36,789 bases of DNA from Tannerella sp. (GTDB lineage Bacteria; Bacteroidota; Bacteroidia; Bacteroidales; Tannerellaceae), in assembly GCA_031264155.1 (NCBI GenBank), contig JAISEJ010000176.1:1-36789 (forward strand). Direction: 5' to 3'. This document shows, one piece after another, positions 16,175 through 25,831 of the stretch. A program made the position numbers and the translations under genes. The notes beneath the pieces were generated by a model. The model worked only from the letters and a program-made list of their open reading frames with translations. It did no database searches and was not told the origin of the DNA. Within the stretch, counting starts at the first letter, position 1; each line of letters starts with the position of its first letter.

Positions 16175-17002
16175 ATGATAATACGTGTTCCCGACACGCT
16201 GAATGCAGATCATTCGGAAAAATATAATGTATCCATCCGGCTATGGCCGGGTGGACTTTCTTTTTCCGGCTATATGCCGTCGGAGATAGACAGTTTCTTT
16301 ACCGATACGGTTTTATTGGACGGGAATGCGCCATTGGTTCAATCGCTGAAAGAGATCTTTTTCGACAATGAATGTTTATCATACGTATACAATTCGTTGT
16401 ATGTGATTTCCGTTTCGGGAAAATATACGCTGGCGCCTGACAGCGTTTTTTTCGAAAAAAATAAAGATTTACTGTTTTCTTATTGTTTTCAGCCCGGCGA
16501 AAACCGGAGAACGCTGTTTCAACCGCTAACGCCATTCGGTTCATCGTTGTTGTTCGACATGGACAATGAGGCTTATGAATTTATGATTCGTTCGCTCGTC
16601 AATCCCCGGTTTATCCATTCGCTGTCTCCCTTGCTGTTGTCGTGGCGGAAAAAGAGCCTTGCCTGTTATCCTAAACAGATCTACGTCGTCGTACATGATG
16701 CGACGCTGGATATCGTATGCTTCGAACATGGCGAAATATTATTCGTAAACTCGTTTCATCATGAAACGGAAAGCGATATTATCTATTTTATCATGTATGT
16801 CTGTAAACAGCTTTCGGTGAACCAGCTTGAAGATTCTCTTTCTTTTTGCGGCGATAAGATTTTGTGCCGGAAGATTATGCCGGTTATCAAAAATTATATA
16901 GCGCAGGTTGATTTTTTATCGTCTAAAATAGAACAGTACCGGATAGCGCTCGATCAGGAAATGTATATTGATGTGAAAACTTTGATAGAATGCGGATTAT
17001 AA
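16175..17002 (+). CDS. DUF3822 family protein
   Basis: The product is 275 aa, the usual size of this Bacteroidota family. Recognisable parts are the SIRLWPGGLSFSGY segment near the N-terminus, the middle region around FLISW-like SPLLLSWRKKS, and VVVHDATLDIVCFEHGEILFVNSF, which has the alternating pattern of an actin-like ATPase fold. There is no signal peptide or membrane segment. The last codons overlap the start of rsmD by 13 bases, so the two are translationally coupled, as is usual for DUF3822 next to rsmD. Biochemical function unknown. Confidence 0.8.
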   Translation: MIIRVPDTLNADHSEKYNVSIRLWPGGLSFSGYMPSEIDSFFTDTVLLDGNAPLVQSLKEIFFDNECLSYVYNSLYVISVSGKYTLAPDSVFFEKNKDLLFSYCFQPGENRRTLFQPLTPFGSSLLFDMDNEAYEFMIRSLVNPRFIHSLSPLLLSWRKKSLACYPKQIYVVVHDATLDIVCFEHGEILFVNSFHHETESDIIYFIMYVCKQLSVNQLEDSLSFCGDKILCRKIMPVIKNYIAQVDFLSSKIEQYRIALDQEMYIDVKTLIECGL

Positions 17003-17526
17003 GCGGTATATACGGCCGTCACAGGTTTCAGGTTCCTTCGTCGTTTAAAGTCCGCCCTACAACGGATTTTGCGAAAGAAAATCTGTTTAATGTATTGTCC
17101 AATCTGATTTGTTGGGACGGTTTGGATGCGCTTGATTTATTTGCCGGTACAGGAAGTATCTCGTTTGAAATGCTCTCAAGGGGTTGCCGTTCGGTGACGG
17201 CCGTAGAGCAAGACAAAGTCCATGCCGGATTTATTGCAAAAGTGACTAAAGAATTGAAAACGGATGCGTTATCTCTCATTCGCGGCGATGTATTGCGTTT
17301 CCTGAATGTCGCCAAGGAAAATTCTTTCGATTTCATATTTGCCGACCCGCCTTATACGTTGAGTTCCTTGCCGGATATTCCCCGTATCGTTATAGAGAAA
17401 AACATCCTGCGGGAAGGCGGCATATTTGTGATGGAACATTCCAAAAACAACGACTTTTCGACTATCCCCTTTTTCAATCAGCGTCGCGTATACGGCGCCG
17501 TGAATTTCAGTATTTTTATAGCATGA
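16990..17526 (+). CDS. rsmD: 16S rRNA (guanine-966 N2)-methyltransferase
   Basis: The product is 178 aa, typical of RsmD. MRIISGIYGRHRFQVP and VRPTTDFAKENLFNVL are the standard opening; the SAM-binding LDLFAGTGSISFE is at about 48-60 and the catalytic FADPPY at 117-122. It methylates N2 of G966 in 16S rRNA on the assembled 30S subunit. The start overlaps the end of the DUF3822 gene, and the stop is 5 bp from the stop of the convergent cls gene. Confidence 0.95.
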   Translation: MRIISGIYGRHRFQVPSSFKVRPTTDFAKENLFNVLSNLICWDGLDALDLFAGTGSISFEMLSRGCRSVTAVEQDKVHAGFIAKVTKELKTDALSLIRGDVLRFLNVAKENSFDFIFADPPYTLSSLPDIPRIVIEKNILREGGIFVMEHSKNNDFSTIPFFNQRRVYGAVNFSIFIA

Positions 17527-17531
17527 AACCG

Positions 17532-18968
17532 CTATAAAAGCGGAGCAAACAGGCGCATGAATGATTCGATGAGGCGTCCGGTTATCGGGCGTTTACGCCA
17601 TGAGGCGTATGTTATTTCGTCGCAGTCGCGGACATCCTGCAGGAATATTCTTTTCATTTCTACGGCAAAGTCTTTCTGATAGACAAAAGCGTTTATCTCA
17701 AAATTGTGCTCAAAACTGCGAAAATCGAAATTGGCCGACCCAAAACATGTCAGCATATCATCGGTCAGTAATAATTTGGAGTGAAGGAACCCTTTATTAT
17801 ACAGATATACTTTTACTCCCGATTTAAGCATTTTGTCGACATACGAAAAAGTAGCCATTTGGGCAGACCTTGTATCCGAGCGTTTGGGGATCATCAGACG
17901 GACGTCGATGCCTCCGAGAGCCGCCATTTGGAGCGCTTGATTGAGCGCTTCGGTAGGCAGAAAATAAGGGGTTTGGATGTAAATGTATTTCTTAGCATTG
18001 GAGATGCAAAAAAGGAACGCCTGCATCAGGGTATACCACTGGCTTGTAGGCCCGCTCATTACAATTTGCATCTTCATGTCGGAGCATAATTCCGTCCCGG
18101 GATAAAATTCCTTGCCTTTGATTAGCCGGTTACTTGCCGTATACAAATCAATCAGGAATGATGACTGCAGTCCGTATACGCCCGGCCCGGTAATCCTGAA
18201 ATGAGAATCGCGCCAAGGGCCTAACTTGTTGCCTTCAAAATAACGGTCGGCGACATTCATGCCGCCCATATAGCCTATTCTGCCGTCTATAACCACTATC
18301 TTGCGGTGATTGCGGTAGTTGACTTTGCTTGTCAGTATGGGGAAAACAACTTTGAGGAAAGGATATACTTCGATGCCTTCTTTTTCCATCTCTTCGAAAA
18401 AGCGTTTTTTGGTATTCCAGCAGCCTACATCGTCGTATATCACACGTATCGTGACGCCTTCGCGCGCCTTTTCAATGAGGGCGTTTCGAACTTTATACCC
18501 AGTCTTGTCGTCGTTAAATATATAATATTGAAAATGGATGTAATACTGTGCATTTTTTATATCTTTCAATAGTGCGGAAAATTTGTCTGTTCCTTTAGTG
18601 TAGACGGTGATGTCGCTTCCGCAAAAGATAGCCGAATAGTTGCTTTTGTTCAGCAGTTGTGCCAAAGGGAGGTAACCGGGAGGAATTTTGCCGATATTAT
18701 GCGGCAACTGATATACAGGCACCTGTTTCACAAATCGTTTGTGAATCCTGCGGGAGATGATGCGCAAGCGGTAATGGTCGCGTCCTAAGACGTAATAAAA
18801 AATTAATCCGATACCGGGCACGAAAATGAGCACGATAACCCAGGGTATGGTTTTAAGCGGGTTACGGTTTTCCAACAGGATCAGCAACACTAATCCTAAA
18901 ATGGTAAGGGCGTACAATATGATGAATATCGAACCCAGAACGGTTGAGAATCCTATACCTCCATTCAT
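17532..18968 (-). CDS. cls: Cardiolipin synthase (phospholipase D family)
   Basis: The product is 478 aa. Two transmembrane helices (about 8-32 and 42-60) are followed by a cytosolic PLD domain pair. HKD motif 1 has H221, K223 and D229 (NHRKIVVIDGRIGYMGG) and motif 2 has H396, K398 and D403 (LHSKLLLTDD), each followed by the expected GG or SANFD segment. It condenses two phosphatidylglycerol molecules to cardiolipin and glycerol at the inner membrane. It is monocistronic, convergent with rsmD, with a minus-7 element 27 bp upstream. Confidence 0.93.
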   Translation of the reverse strand: MNGGIGFSTVLGSIFIILYALTILGLVLLILLENRNPLKTIPWVIVLIFVPGIGLIFYYVLGRDHYRLRIISRRIHKRFVKQVPVYQLPHNIGKIPPGYLPLAQLLNKSNYSAIFCGSDITVYTKGTDKFSALLKDIKNAQYYIHFQYYIFNDDKTGYKVRNALIEKAREGVTIRVIYDDVGCWNTKKRFFEEMEKEGIEVYPFLKVVFPILTSKVNYRNHRKIVVIDGRIGYMGGMNVADRYFEGNKLGPWRDSHFRITGPGVYGLQSSFLIDLYTASNRLIKGKEFYPGTELCSDMKMQIVMSGPTSQWYTLMQAFLFCISNAKKYIYIQTPYFLPTEALNQALQMAALGGIDVRLMIPKRSDTRSAQMATFSYVDKMLKSGVKVYLYNKGFLHSKLLLTDDMLTCFGSANFDFRSFEHNFEINAFVYQKDFAVEMKRIFLQDVRDCDEITYASWRKRPITGRLIESFMRLFAPLL

Positions 18969-18994
18969 ATCAATTACGATTGAAAACTACACGA

Positions 18995-19002
18995 CAAATA
19001 TA
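18995..19002 (-). promoter_or_regulatory. Minus-7 element TATATTTG for cls
   Basis: An exact TAnnTTTG match on the minus strand 27 nt before the cls ATG, in the short gap after carB. No good minus-33 box. Confidence 0.45.
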
Positions 19003-19038
19003 GGAAAGTTTTTCCGTTTACTCTAAAAAAACTCCATT

Positions 19039-22000
19039 TTATGCATATTCATCCCAGCTTTTGATTTGGATATCGTCGAGCGATAATGTGCAGAATGCCG
19101 TAATAAAAGCATCGGCTAAGCGTGCGTTCGTCAGGAGCGGGATGTTCAGGTCTATGGCGGCGCGGCGTATCTTATAGCCGTTGTCAAGTTCTCCGGCGGT
19201 CAGGTCGCGGGGGATGTTGACCACCATGTCAATCTTGCGTTCGTGAAGAAGGTCGAGGGCTTGGGGCTTGCGGTTGTCGCTTGGCCAGTATACGTGCGTA
19301 CATTCTATTTCGTTTTCTTTTAAAAACCTGTACGTACCTCCCGTGGCGTATAGCTTATAGCCTTTCTCCCGAAGCATGCGCGAAGCGTCGAGCATAGCTA
19401 CTTTTTGTTTCGATGTTCCGGTAGAAAGTAATACGGCTTTTTCCGGTATGCGGTAGCCTACAGACAGCATACTTTTGAGGATTGCTTCCGACGTGTCGTC
19501 GCCCAGGCAGCCTACCTCGCCCGTCGAAGCCATGTCAACGCCCAATACGGGGTCTGCCTTCTGCAAGCGGTTGAATGAAAACTGCGAGGCTTTGATGCCG
19601 ACATGATCGAGGTCGAACTCGCTTCCGCTCAGTTTCCCGACCGGCAATCCGAGCATGACGCGCGTTGCTATATCAATGAAATTTATTTTCAGCACTTTGC
19701 TAACGAACGGAAAACTTCTGGACGCCCGCAAGTTACATTCTATCACTTTGATGTCATTTCCTTTTGCAAGGTATTGGATATTGAACGGCCCTGAGATGTT
19801 GAGTTCCCGGGCTATTTTGCGGCTTATGCGTTTTATCCGGCGAATCGTTTCGATATATAATTTTTGTGCGGGAAACTGTATCGTTGCATCACCACTGTGG
19901 ACGCCGGCGAACTCAATGTGTTCCGAAATGGCATAAGCGACAATTTCACCGTTTTCGGCAACCGCATCCATTTCAACCTCTTTTGCATACTCTATAAACC
20001 GACTTATCACAACGGGGTGCTTCTTGCTGACGTTGGCAGCTACCTTCAGAAAACGCACAAGCTCTTCTTCGTTCGAACATACGTTCATCGCAGCACCGCT
20101 CAATACGTAGCTCGGACGTACCAGGACAGGAAAGCCGACTTCCCGAACAAACGCATTGACGTCTTCAAGCGTGGAAAGCTCTTTCCAGCGGGGCTGGTCT
20201 ACACCGATACGGTCGAGCATGGCGGAAAACTTGTGGCGGTCTTCCGCATTGTCAATGCTTTTGGCCGTAGTTCCAAGGATTGGGATGTTATTTTCGTCGA
20301 GGCGTACGGCCAGGTTGTTGGGAATTTGACCTCCGGTGGAAATGATTACCCCGTGCGGGTTTTCGAGTTCGAGGATATCCGTTACGCGTTCGAACGTGAG
20401 TTCGTCGAAATATAACCGGTCGCACATGTCGTAGTCGGTCGATACGGTTTCGGGGTTGTAGTTTATCATCACCGAACGGTATCCTTCGCGGCGTATGGTG
20501 TTCAGCGCCTGAACGCCGCACCAGTCAAATTCGACGGACGAGCCGATGCGGTAAGCGCCGGAACCGAGCACAACGATTGAGCGGCGGTCGCCGAGATAAT
20601 TCACATCATGTTCCGTTCCGCTGTATGTCAGATACAGATAGTTTGTCTGCGCCGGATATTCCGCCGCCAATGTGTCTATTTGTTTCACTACAGGCACGAT
20701 GCCGAGGCTTTTGCGCAGTTTGCGAACCGCCGCCATGTGCCCGTCTTCCATTTGCTCTTTCCAGACGGCGCGCGCTATCTGGAAATCCGAGAATCCTTGT
20801 ATTTTTGCCCGGCGTATCAATTCATACGGCGTGGATTTTTTATCATCCGCCGCGTCGAGCGACGATAACCGTTCGAGTTCTTCGGCTGTATGAATAATAT
20901 TTTGCAGTTTATACAAAAACCATTTATCTATTTTAGTCAGTTCGTGTATCTGGTCGACCGTATATCCTGCGCGGAATGCTTTGCTTATGATGAAGATGCG
21001 GCGGTCGGTCGGTTCATGAAGCGCCTTGTCGACGTCCGGTATTACAATTTCTTTGTTCTCGACGAATCCGTGCATGCCTTGTCCGATCATCCGCAATCCT
21101 TTTTGTATGGCTTCTTCGAAAGTGCGTCCGATTGACATTACTTCGCCGACGGATTTCATGCTGCTGCCGAGTTCGCGCGCAACGCCGTGGAATTTCCCCA
21201 AGTCCCAGCGGGGAATCTTGCAGACGACGTAGTCGAGCGCGGGTTCAAAAAATGCGGATGTAGTTTTTGTGACGGAATTTTTAAGATCAAAAAGTCCGTA
21301 TCCCAATCCGAGTTTTGCCGCGACGAACGCCAGCGGATAACCCGTAGCTTTCGATGCCAATGCCGACGAACGCGACAAGCGCGCGTTCACCTCGATGACG
21401 CGATAATCTTCGCTCTCAGGGTCGAGCGCATATTGAACGTTACATTCCCCGACAATGCCTATATGCCGGATGATGCGTATGGCAAGTTCCCGGAGTTTGT
21501 GGTATTCAGAGTTTGTAAGCGTCTGCGACGGCGCAATAACGATACTTTCGCCCGTATGGATGCCGAGCGGGTCGAAATTTTCCATATTACATACGGTGAT
21601 GCAATTGTCAAAGCGGTCGCGTACGACTTCATATTCGACCTCTTTCCAGTCCTTCAGGCTTTTTTCGACAAGCACCTGCGGCGAAAAGGAGAAGGCCTTT
21701 TCGACGAGTGTGTTGAGTTCTTCTTCGTTATCGCAGAATCCGCTTCCAAGACCTCCGAGTGCATAGGCGGCGCGGATGATGACCGGATAGCCCAGCTCTC
21801 CGGCAGCGCGGCGCGCATCTTCCGCATTTTCGACGGCTTCGCTTTTTATTGTTTTTACGTTTATCTCGTCGAGTTTTTCGACGAACAGTTCCCGGTCTTC
21901 CGTATCCATAATGGCCTGAACGGGTGTCCCGAGCACCCGGACATTGTACTTCTCAAATACGCTTTTCCGGTAAAGCTCCACTCCGCAGTTCAGCGCCGTC

Positions 22001-22275
22001 TGGCCTCCGAACGCGAGCATAATGCCTTCGGGACGCTCTTTTTCAATTACTTTTTCGACAAAAAACGGTGTTACGGGTAGAAAATATACCTTATCCGCTA
22101 CGCCGTCGGACGTCTGCACCGTTGCGATGTTCGGATTGATAAGTACAGTATAGATACCCTCTTCTTTCAAAGCTTTCAGGGCTTGCGAGCCGGAGTAGTC
22201 AAATTCGCCCGCTTCGCCTATTTTCAATGCTCCCGAACCGAGAAGCAATACTTTTTTTATATCTTTATTTTCCAT
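19039..22275 (-). CDS. carB: Carbamoyl-phosphate synthase large subunit
   Basis: The product is 1,078 aa from the ATG at 22275; the frame reaches a TTG at 22281 that is not needed. Two homologous ATP-grasp halves are visible: the first opens KVLLLGSGALKIGEAGEFDYSG and has GGQTALNCG; the second opens SIVVLGSGAYRIGSSVEFDWCG and has GGQIPNNLA. The C-terminal ~130 residues form the allosteric MGS-like domain (KLYATGGTYRFLKEN, KIDMVVNIP). It makes carbamoyl phosphate from ammonia, bicarbonate and 2 ATP for pyrimidine and arginine synthesis, with CarA supplying ammonia. It is last in the purF-like, carA, carB operon, 20 bp after carA. Confidence 0.97.
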   Translation of the reverse strand: MENKDIKKVLLLGSGALKIGEAGEFDYSGSQALKALKEEGIYTVLINPNIATVQTSDGVADKVYFLPVTPFFVEKVIEKERPEGIMLAFGGQTALNCGVELYRKSVFEKYNVRVLGTPVQAIMDTEDRELFVEKLDEINVKTIKSEAVENAEDARRAAGELGYPVIIRAAYALGGLGSGFCDNEEELNTLVEKAFSFSPQVLVEKSLKDWKEVEYEVVRDRFDNCITVCNMENFDPLGIHTGESIVIAPSQTLTNSEYHKLRELAIRIIRHIGIVGECNVQYALDPESEDYRVIEVNARLSRSSALASKATGYPLAFVAAKLGLGYGLFDLKNSVTKTTSAFFEPALDYVVCKIPRWDLGKFHGVARELGSSMKSVGEVMSIGRTFEEAIQKGLRMIGQGMHGFVENKEIVIPDVDKALHEPTDRRIFIISKAFRAGYTVDQIHELTKIDKWFLYKLQNIIHTAEELERLSSLDAADDKKSTPYELIRRAKIQGFSDFQIARAVWKEQMEDGHMAAVRKLRKSLGIVPVVKQIDTLAAEYPAQTNYLYLTYSGTEHDVNYLGDRRSIVVLGSGAYRIGSSVEFDWCGVQALNTIRREGYRSVMINYNPETVSTDYDMCDRLYFDELTFERVTDILELENPHGVIISTGGQIPNNLAVRLDENNIPILGTTAKSIDNAEDRHKFSAMLDRIGVDQPRWKELSTLEDVNAFVREVGFPVLVRPSYVLSGAAMNVCSNEEELVRFLKVAANVSKKHPVVISRFIEYAKEVEMDAVAENGEIVAYAISEHIEFAGVHSGDATIQFPAQKLYIETIRRIKRISRKIARELNISGPFNIQYLAKGNDIKVIECNLRASRSFPFVSKVLKINFIDIATRVMLGLPVGKLSGSEFDLDHVGIKASQFSFNRLQKADPVLGVDMASTGEVGCLGDDTSEAILKSMLSVGYRIPEKAVLLSTGTSKQKVAMLDASRMLREKGYKLYATGGTYRFLKENEIECTHVYWPSDNRKPQALDLLHERKIDMVVNIPRDLTAGELDNGYKIRRAAIDLNIPLLTNARLADAFITAFCTLSLDDIQIKSWDEYA

Positions 22276-22295
22276 TTTCAATTAAATAACCGTTT

Positions 22296-23399
22296 TCAAC
22301 TAAATAAGGTTTCCGCAAACCGGTCGAATATAAATTCCGTGTCAGTCGGGCCGCTGCATGCTTCGGGGTGGAACTGGGAGGAGAAGAACGGCTTGTTCTT
22401 ATGGCGTATCCCTTCGTTTGTCCCGTCGTTCATGTTGACGAAAAGCGGCTCCCAGTCGTGACCGAGCGTGTCGCTGTCGACAGCGTAACCGTGATTTTGC
22501 GATGTTATGAAGCATTTGTCGGTGCTGGCCATACGTACCGGCTGGTTATGGCTGCGGTGACCGTATTTGAGTTTATAGATAGATGCGCCTCCGGCTTTGG
22601 CAAGCAACTGGTTTCCCATACAGATTCCGCAAATGGGCTTGTTGCCGCCGAGGGCTTTGCGGATGTTACGGACGGCCGCGTCGCAGGTATCCGGGTCGCC
22701 GGGGCCGTTGCTGATGAACAGGCCATCGTATTCCATATCGTTAAAGTCATAATCCCACGGCACGCGAACGACGGTAAGATCTCTTTTCCGGAGGCAGCGG
22801 ATGATGTTGTGCTTGACGCCGCAGTCGACGAGGACAACGCGTTTTTTACCTTTCCCTTCGTTGTAAGTTATGACTTCCTTGCACGACACTTTGTCTACAA
22901 AATTCACTTCGTCGTAATTGAACGCTGAAATTTGAGCGTTGACAGCCTTTTCGTCCACATCGTCCCCTAACGCGATGCATCCTATCATGACACCATGTTC
23001 GCGCAAGCGTTTTGTCAGTGCGCGCGTATCTATTCCATAAATGCCGGGGACGCCTTCTTCTTTCAGCCATTCGGCAAGGGAGTTGACGGAGTTCCAATGA
23101 CTACATTCGTAGCTGTAATCGCTGATGATGATGGCGTCGGCATGTATCCGGTCGCTTTCCATGAAGACGGAAATCCCGTCCGGTTGCACCGTGCGTGCAG
23201 GAACGCCGTAATTGCCGATAAGGGGATAGGTAAGTGTCATCAATTGTCCGGCGTAGGAAGGGTCTGTGAGGCTTTCGAGATACCCGCTCATCGCGGTATT
23301 GAAAACCACCTCGCCGATGACGGATTTTTCCGCTCCGAACGAAAAGCCTTCGTATTTGCTGCCGTCATCTAAAATTAATGTTGCCTTTGTTATGTTCAT
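22296..23399 (-). CDS. carA: Carbamoyl-phosphate synthase small subunit (glutaminase)
   Basis: The product is 367 aa, full length. The N-terminal CPSase domain has EVVFNTAMSGYLESLTDPSYAGQ, followed by a class I glutamine amidotransferase domain with the nucleophile Cys in PICGICMGNQLLAKA, then KYGHRSHNQPVR and the catalytic His and Glu in QFHPEACSGP. The His usually two residues after the nucleophile (GICLGHQ) is Asn here, which I believe is common in Bacteroidota CarA. It releases ammonia from glutamine and channels it to CarB. The ATG follows the upstream stop codon with no gap, so translation is probably coupled. Confidence 0.96.
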   Translation of the reverse strand: MNITKATLILDDGSKYEGFSFGAEKSVIGEVVFNTAMSGYLESLTDPSYAGQLMTLTYPLIGNYGVPARTVQPDGISVFMESDRIHADAIIISDYSYECSHWNSVNSLAEWLKEEGVPGIYGIDTRALTKRLREHGVMIGCIALGDDVDEKAVNAQISAFNYDEVNFVDKVSCKEVITYNEGKGKKRVVLVDCGVKHNIIRCLRKRDLTVVRVPWDYDFNDMEYDGLFISNGPGDPDTCDAAVRNIRKALGGNKPICGICMGNQLLAKAGGASIYKLKYGHRSHNQPVRMASTDKCFITSQNHGYAVDSDTLGHDWEPLFVNMNDGTNEGIRHKNKPFFSSQFHPEACSGPTDTEFIFDRFAETLFS

Positions 23400-25292
23400 C
23401 TATTTGTCCTGTTTAAAATAAGTTTCTTCCATATAATTGATAAACGCCCGGTTGACCATTCGCGTTCCGCCGGGGGTGGGATAGTCCCCCGAGAAATACC
23501 AGTCGCCCGGATGATTCGGGCAGGCGGCGTGCAGTCCTTCAATCGTCTGAAAGACGAGTTCTATTTTTGCACGTATATTGGGGCCGCTTAGTAATTTTGC
23601 CGCTTTTTTTGAGATGTCTTCGCTGGTGAACGGGGCGTAAATATCTTTTACATAATTTATAGCCGCCCCGTTTGCGTGTAATTGCTGCTTCTTCGCCTTA
23701 TGGTATGTATCAATGATGACGTCTTCTTTCTTTTTTTCCCTGAGCAGTTCAATGGCGGCTTTGAAAGCGATAAACTCATCCATGCTCGACATGTCGATGC
23801 CGTAATAGTCAGGATAGCGGATCTGCGGAGAGGAGGATACGAAGATTATTTTTTTCGGATGAAGCCGGTCGAGTATGCTTATGATACTCTGTTTGAGCGT
23901 CGTTCCGCGTACGATGCTATCGTCGATAACAACCAGGTTGTCTTTTTCCGGCGTGATGCTGCCGTATGTGATGTCGTACACATGCGCTGCCAGGTCGTTG
24001 CGGCTGTTTCCTTCGGCAATGAACGTGCGCAGCTTGATGTCTTTTACGGCAACCTTCTCGTTCCGTATACGTTGCGACAGTATTTTCTGCAGTTCGCTTT
24101 CGCTTATGGAAGCGCCTTTTTCCGCTATCTGTTTTGCCTTTAGTTCGTTGAGGTACTTTTGCAATCCTTCCAACATGCCGTAATATGCTACTTCGGCCGT
24201 ATTGGGGATGAAAGAGAAAACGGAATGTTCGATGTCATAATCAATTTTTTTGAGGATATGGCCGGTTAAATTTTCACCGAGCTTTTTACGTTCCTTATAG
24301 ATATCAATGTCACTGCCGCGCGAGAAATAAATGCGCTCGAAGGAGCAGGCGCTCGACGGTTCCGGTTTCAGGATCTGCGAGGTCTTGACCGTTCCCGTGC
24401 GGCTGATGAAAAGCGCTTCCCCGCGCTGAAGCTCTTTTATGCCGTTTATGTTCACGTTCATCACGGTTTGTATGACGGGGCGTTCCGATGCCAGCACTGC
24501 AATTTCGTCGTCGACATAATAAAAAGCGGTACGTATTCCCCAGGGGTCGCGGATCGAGAATGATTCCCCGCTGCCGGTCACGCCGCAGATGACGTAGCCG
24601 CCGTCCCACGTCGATGCCGCTTTTTCGATTATGTTCGACAAGTCGATATTTTCTTCAATTGCATGGGTGATGTCCTGGTTTTTCAGTCCTTCCGACTCGT
24701 ATTTCCGGAAGAGGCGTTCGGCTTCCCGGTCAAGCCGATGTCCGAGCTGTTCGAGGATGAAGTAAGTATCGGCATAACGGCGGGGATGCTGTCCCGTTGA
24801 GGTTATATCCCGAAAGATATCGTTCACGTTTGTCATGTTGAAATTGCCGCAAATCGCAAGGTTACGCGCACGCCAATTGCTGCGGCGCAGGAAAGGATGA
24901 ATGTACGACAGGCCGGATTTGCCCGTTGTGCTGTATCGCAGGTGTCCGATGTAGAGTTCGCCGGCAAAAGGCAGGTTCGCTTTTGCGAAAGACGGGTCTT
25001 TGAGCTGTTCGGCCGGGACGTCTTTGTATTGCCTGTACACATTGTCGAATATTTCCGTGATCGCTCCCGTGCCGACGGCTCTTTCGCGGAACATGTATTC
25101 TTCTCCGGGATTGGCTTCCAGTTTCACGCAAACGAGTCCCGCACCTTCCTGTCCGCGATTATGCTGTTTCTCCATTAGCAGGTAGAGCCTGTTGAGGGCG
25201 TACATCCACGAACCGTATTTCCGATGATAATGTTCTAAGGGCTTCAACAGCCGTATCATGGCTACGCCACATTCATGTTTCAATGTTTCCAT
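23400..25292 (-). CDS. purF: Amidophosphoribosyltransferase family protein, long form (PurF-like)
   Basis: The product is 630 aa, about 120 longer than common PurF (470-510 aa). Cys8 in METLKHECGVAMI would become the N-terminal nucleophile after a short propeptide is removed. Class II amidotransferase features follow (KQHNRGQEGAGLV, GELYIGHLRYSTTG, CGNFNMTN), then the phosphoribosyltransferase PRPP loop VVIDDSIVRGTT. PurF makes 5-phosphoribosylamine from PRPP and glutamine, the first step of purine synthesis. Bacteroidota often carry this long version beside carAB, sometimes in addition to a standard PurF, so a modified role is possible. It heads the operon with carA and carB; a promoter lies at 25318-25348. 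Confidence 0.85.
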   Translation of the reverse strand: METLKHECGVAMIRLLKPLEHYHRKYGSWMYALNRLYLLMEKQHNRGQEGAGLVCVKLEANPGEEYMFRERAVGTGAITEIFDNVYRQYKDVPAEQLKDPSFAKANLPFAGELYIGHLRYSTTGKSGLSYIHPFLRRSNWRARNLAICGNFNMTNVNDIFRDITSTGQHPRRYADTYFILEQLGHRLDREAERLFRKYESEGLKNQDITHAIEENIDLSNIIEKAASTWDGGYVICGVTGSGESFSIRDPWGIRTAFYYVDDEIAVLASERPVIQTVMNVNINGIKELQRGEALFISRTGTVKTSQILKPEPSSACSFERIYFSRGSDIDIYKERKKLGENLTGHILKKIDYDIEHSVFSFIPNTAEVAYYGMLEGLQKYLNELKAKQIAEKGASISESELQKILSQRIRNEKVAVKDIKLRTFIAEGNSRNDLAAHVYDITYGSITPEKDNLVVIDDSIVRGTTLKQSIISILDRLHPKKIIFVSSSPQIRYPDYYGIDMSSMDEFIAFKAAIELLREKKKEDVIIDTYHKAKKQQLHANGAAINYVKDIYAPFTSEDISKKAAKLLSGPNIRAKIELVFQTIEGLHAACPNHPGDWYFSGDYPTPGGTRMVNRAFINYMEETYFKQDK

Positions 25293-25317
25293 TCGGTCTG
25301 ATATTGTAAAAATCGCA

Positions 25318-25348
25318 CAAAAATACGTGTTATATTTGTTATTTCAAT
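25318..25348 (-). promoter_or_regulatory. Promoter of the purF-like/carA/carB operon
   Basis: On the minus strand ATTG (complement of 25345-25348) is followed after exactly 19 nt by TATTTTTG (complement of 25318-25325). The minus-7 box is an exact TAnnTTTG match and the minus-33 box matches 3 of 4. It lies 25 bp before the start codon. Confidence 0.65.
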
Positions 25349-25354
25349 ATGATA

Positions 25355-25393
25355 CAAAAAAAACGAACACTAAAAAAAGTGCCCGTTTTTTTT
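25355..25393 (-). terminator. Terminator of the small membrane-protein gene (possibly bidirectional)
   Basis: CGAACACT (25364-25371) and AGTGCCCG (25378-25385) form an 8-bp stem with two wobble pairs when read on the minus strand, flanked by A-runs and T-runs on both sides. On the minus strand it follows the stop of the 120-aa gene by about 20 bp. It also separates that gene from the purF promoter. Confidence 0.65.
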
Positions 25394-25411
25394 AATCTTC
25401 ATCCTTCCATG

Positions 25412-25774
25412 TTATTTTAAAATTTTGTATTTACCGATTACGGGAAGTTCTTTCGCTTCTCCCTTGGCAGCATTTATAATGCCAATTATCATCAGGACGA
25501 GAATCCCGAGGCCGCAGATAAAACTTAATACGCCTACTATTGTCATAAGAAAAGAGTGTATAAATGCAAGTACAACCATCAAAATAGATAATGCAACATT
25601 TAATACAACCCCGACTATACACAGAAGAATGCCCTGATTCGTGTGGAAACGGGCAAATGGAGATTCTTTAGCAGCAAACAGGGGAACTAAAAACAAAATT
25701 CCAAAATATGCAAGGATTGCCATGACTTTATTGTCCTGGACATCTTTCGGGTCAACAGTTAAATTTTCCGCCAT
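25412..25774 (-). CDS. Small membrane protein, DUF4870/Tic20-like
   Basis: The product is 120 aa. A short polar N-terminus (MAENLTVDPKDVQDNKVMAI) is followed by three hydrophobic segments: about 17-35, 50-75 and 78-103. Between the first two lies FARFHTNQGILLC, close to the F-H-x-x-Q-G/A pattern typical of DUF4870 proteins. The C-terminus GEAKELPVIGKYKILK is cytosolic-type. These are inner-membrane proteins of unknown function, related in shape to Tic20. It is monocistronic with its own consensus promoter (25832-25862), a 57-nt-plus leader and its own terminator. Confidence 0.75.
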   Translation of the reverse strand: MAENLTVDPKDVQDNKVMAILAYFGILFLVPLFAAKESPFARFHTNQGILLCIVGVVLNVALSILMVVLAFIHSFLMTIVGVLSFICGLGILVLMIIGIINAAKGEAKELPVIGKYKILK

Positions 25775-25831
25775 AATAAAAACATTTTAATTGATTAATA
25801 AATAAATAAAAATAATTGATTAAATCCTTTG

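Noticed and set aside
17529-17543. CCGCT/AGCGG hairpin between rsmD and cls as a shared terminator
   Set aside because: The stem is only 5 bp, overlaps the cls stop codon and has no T-run on either strand.
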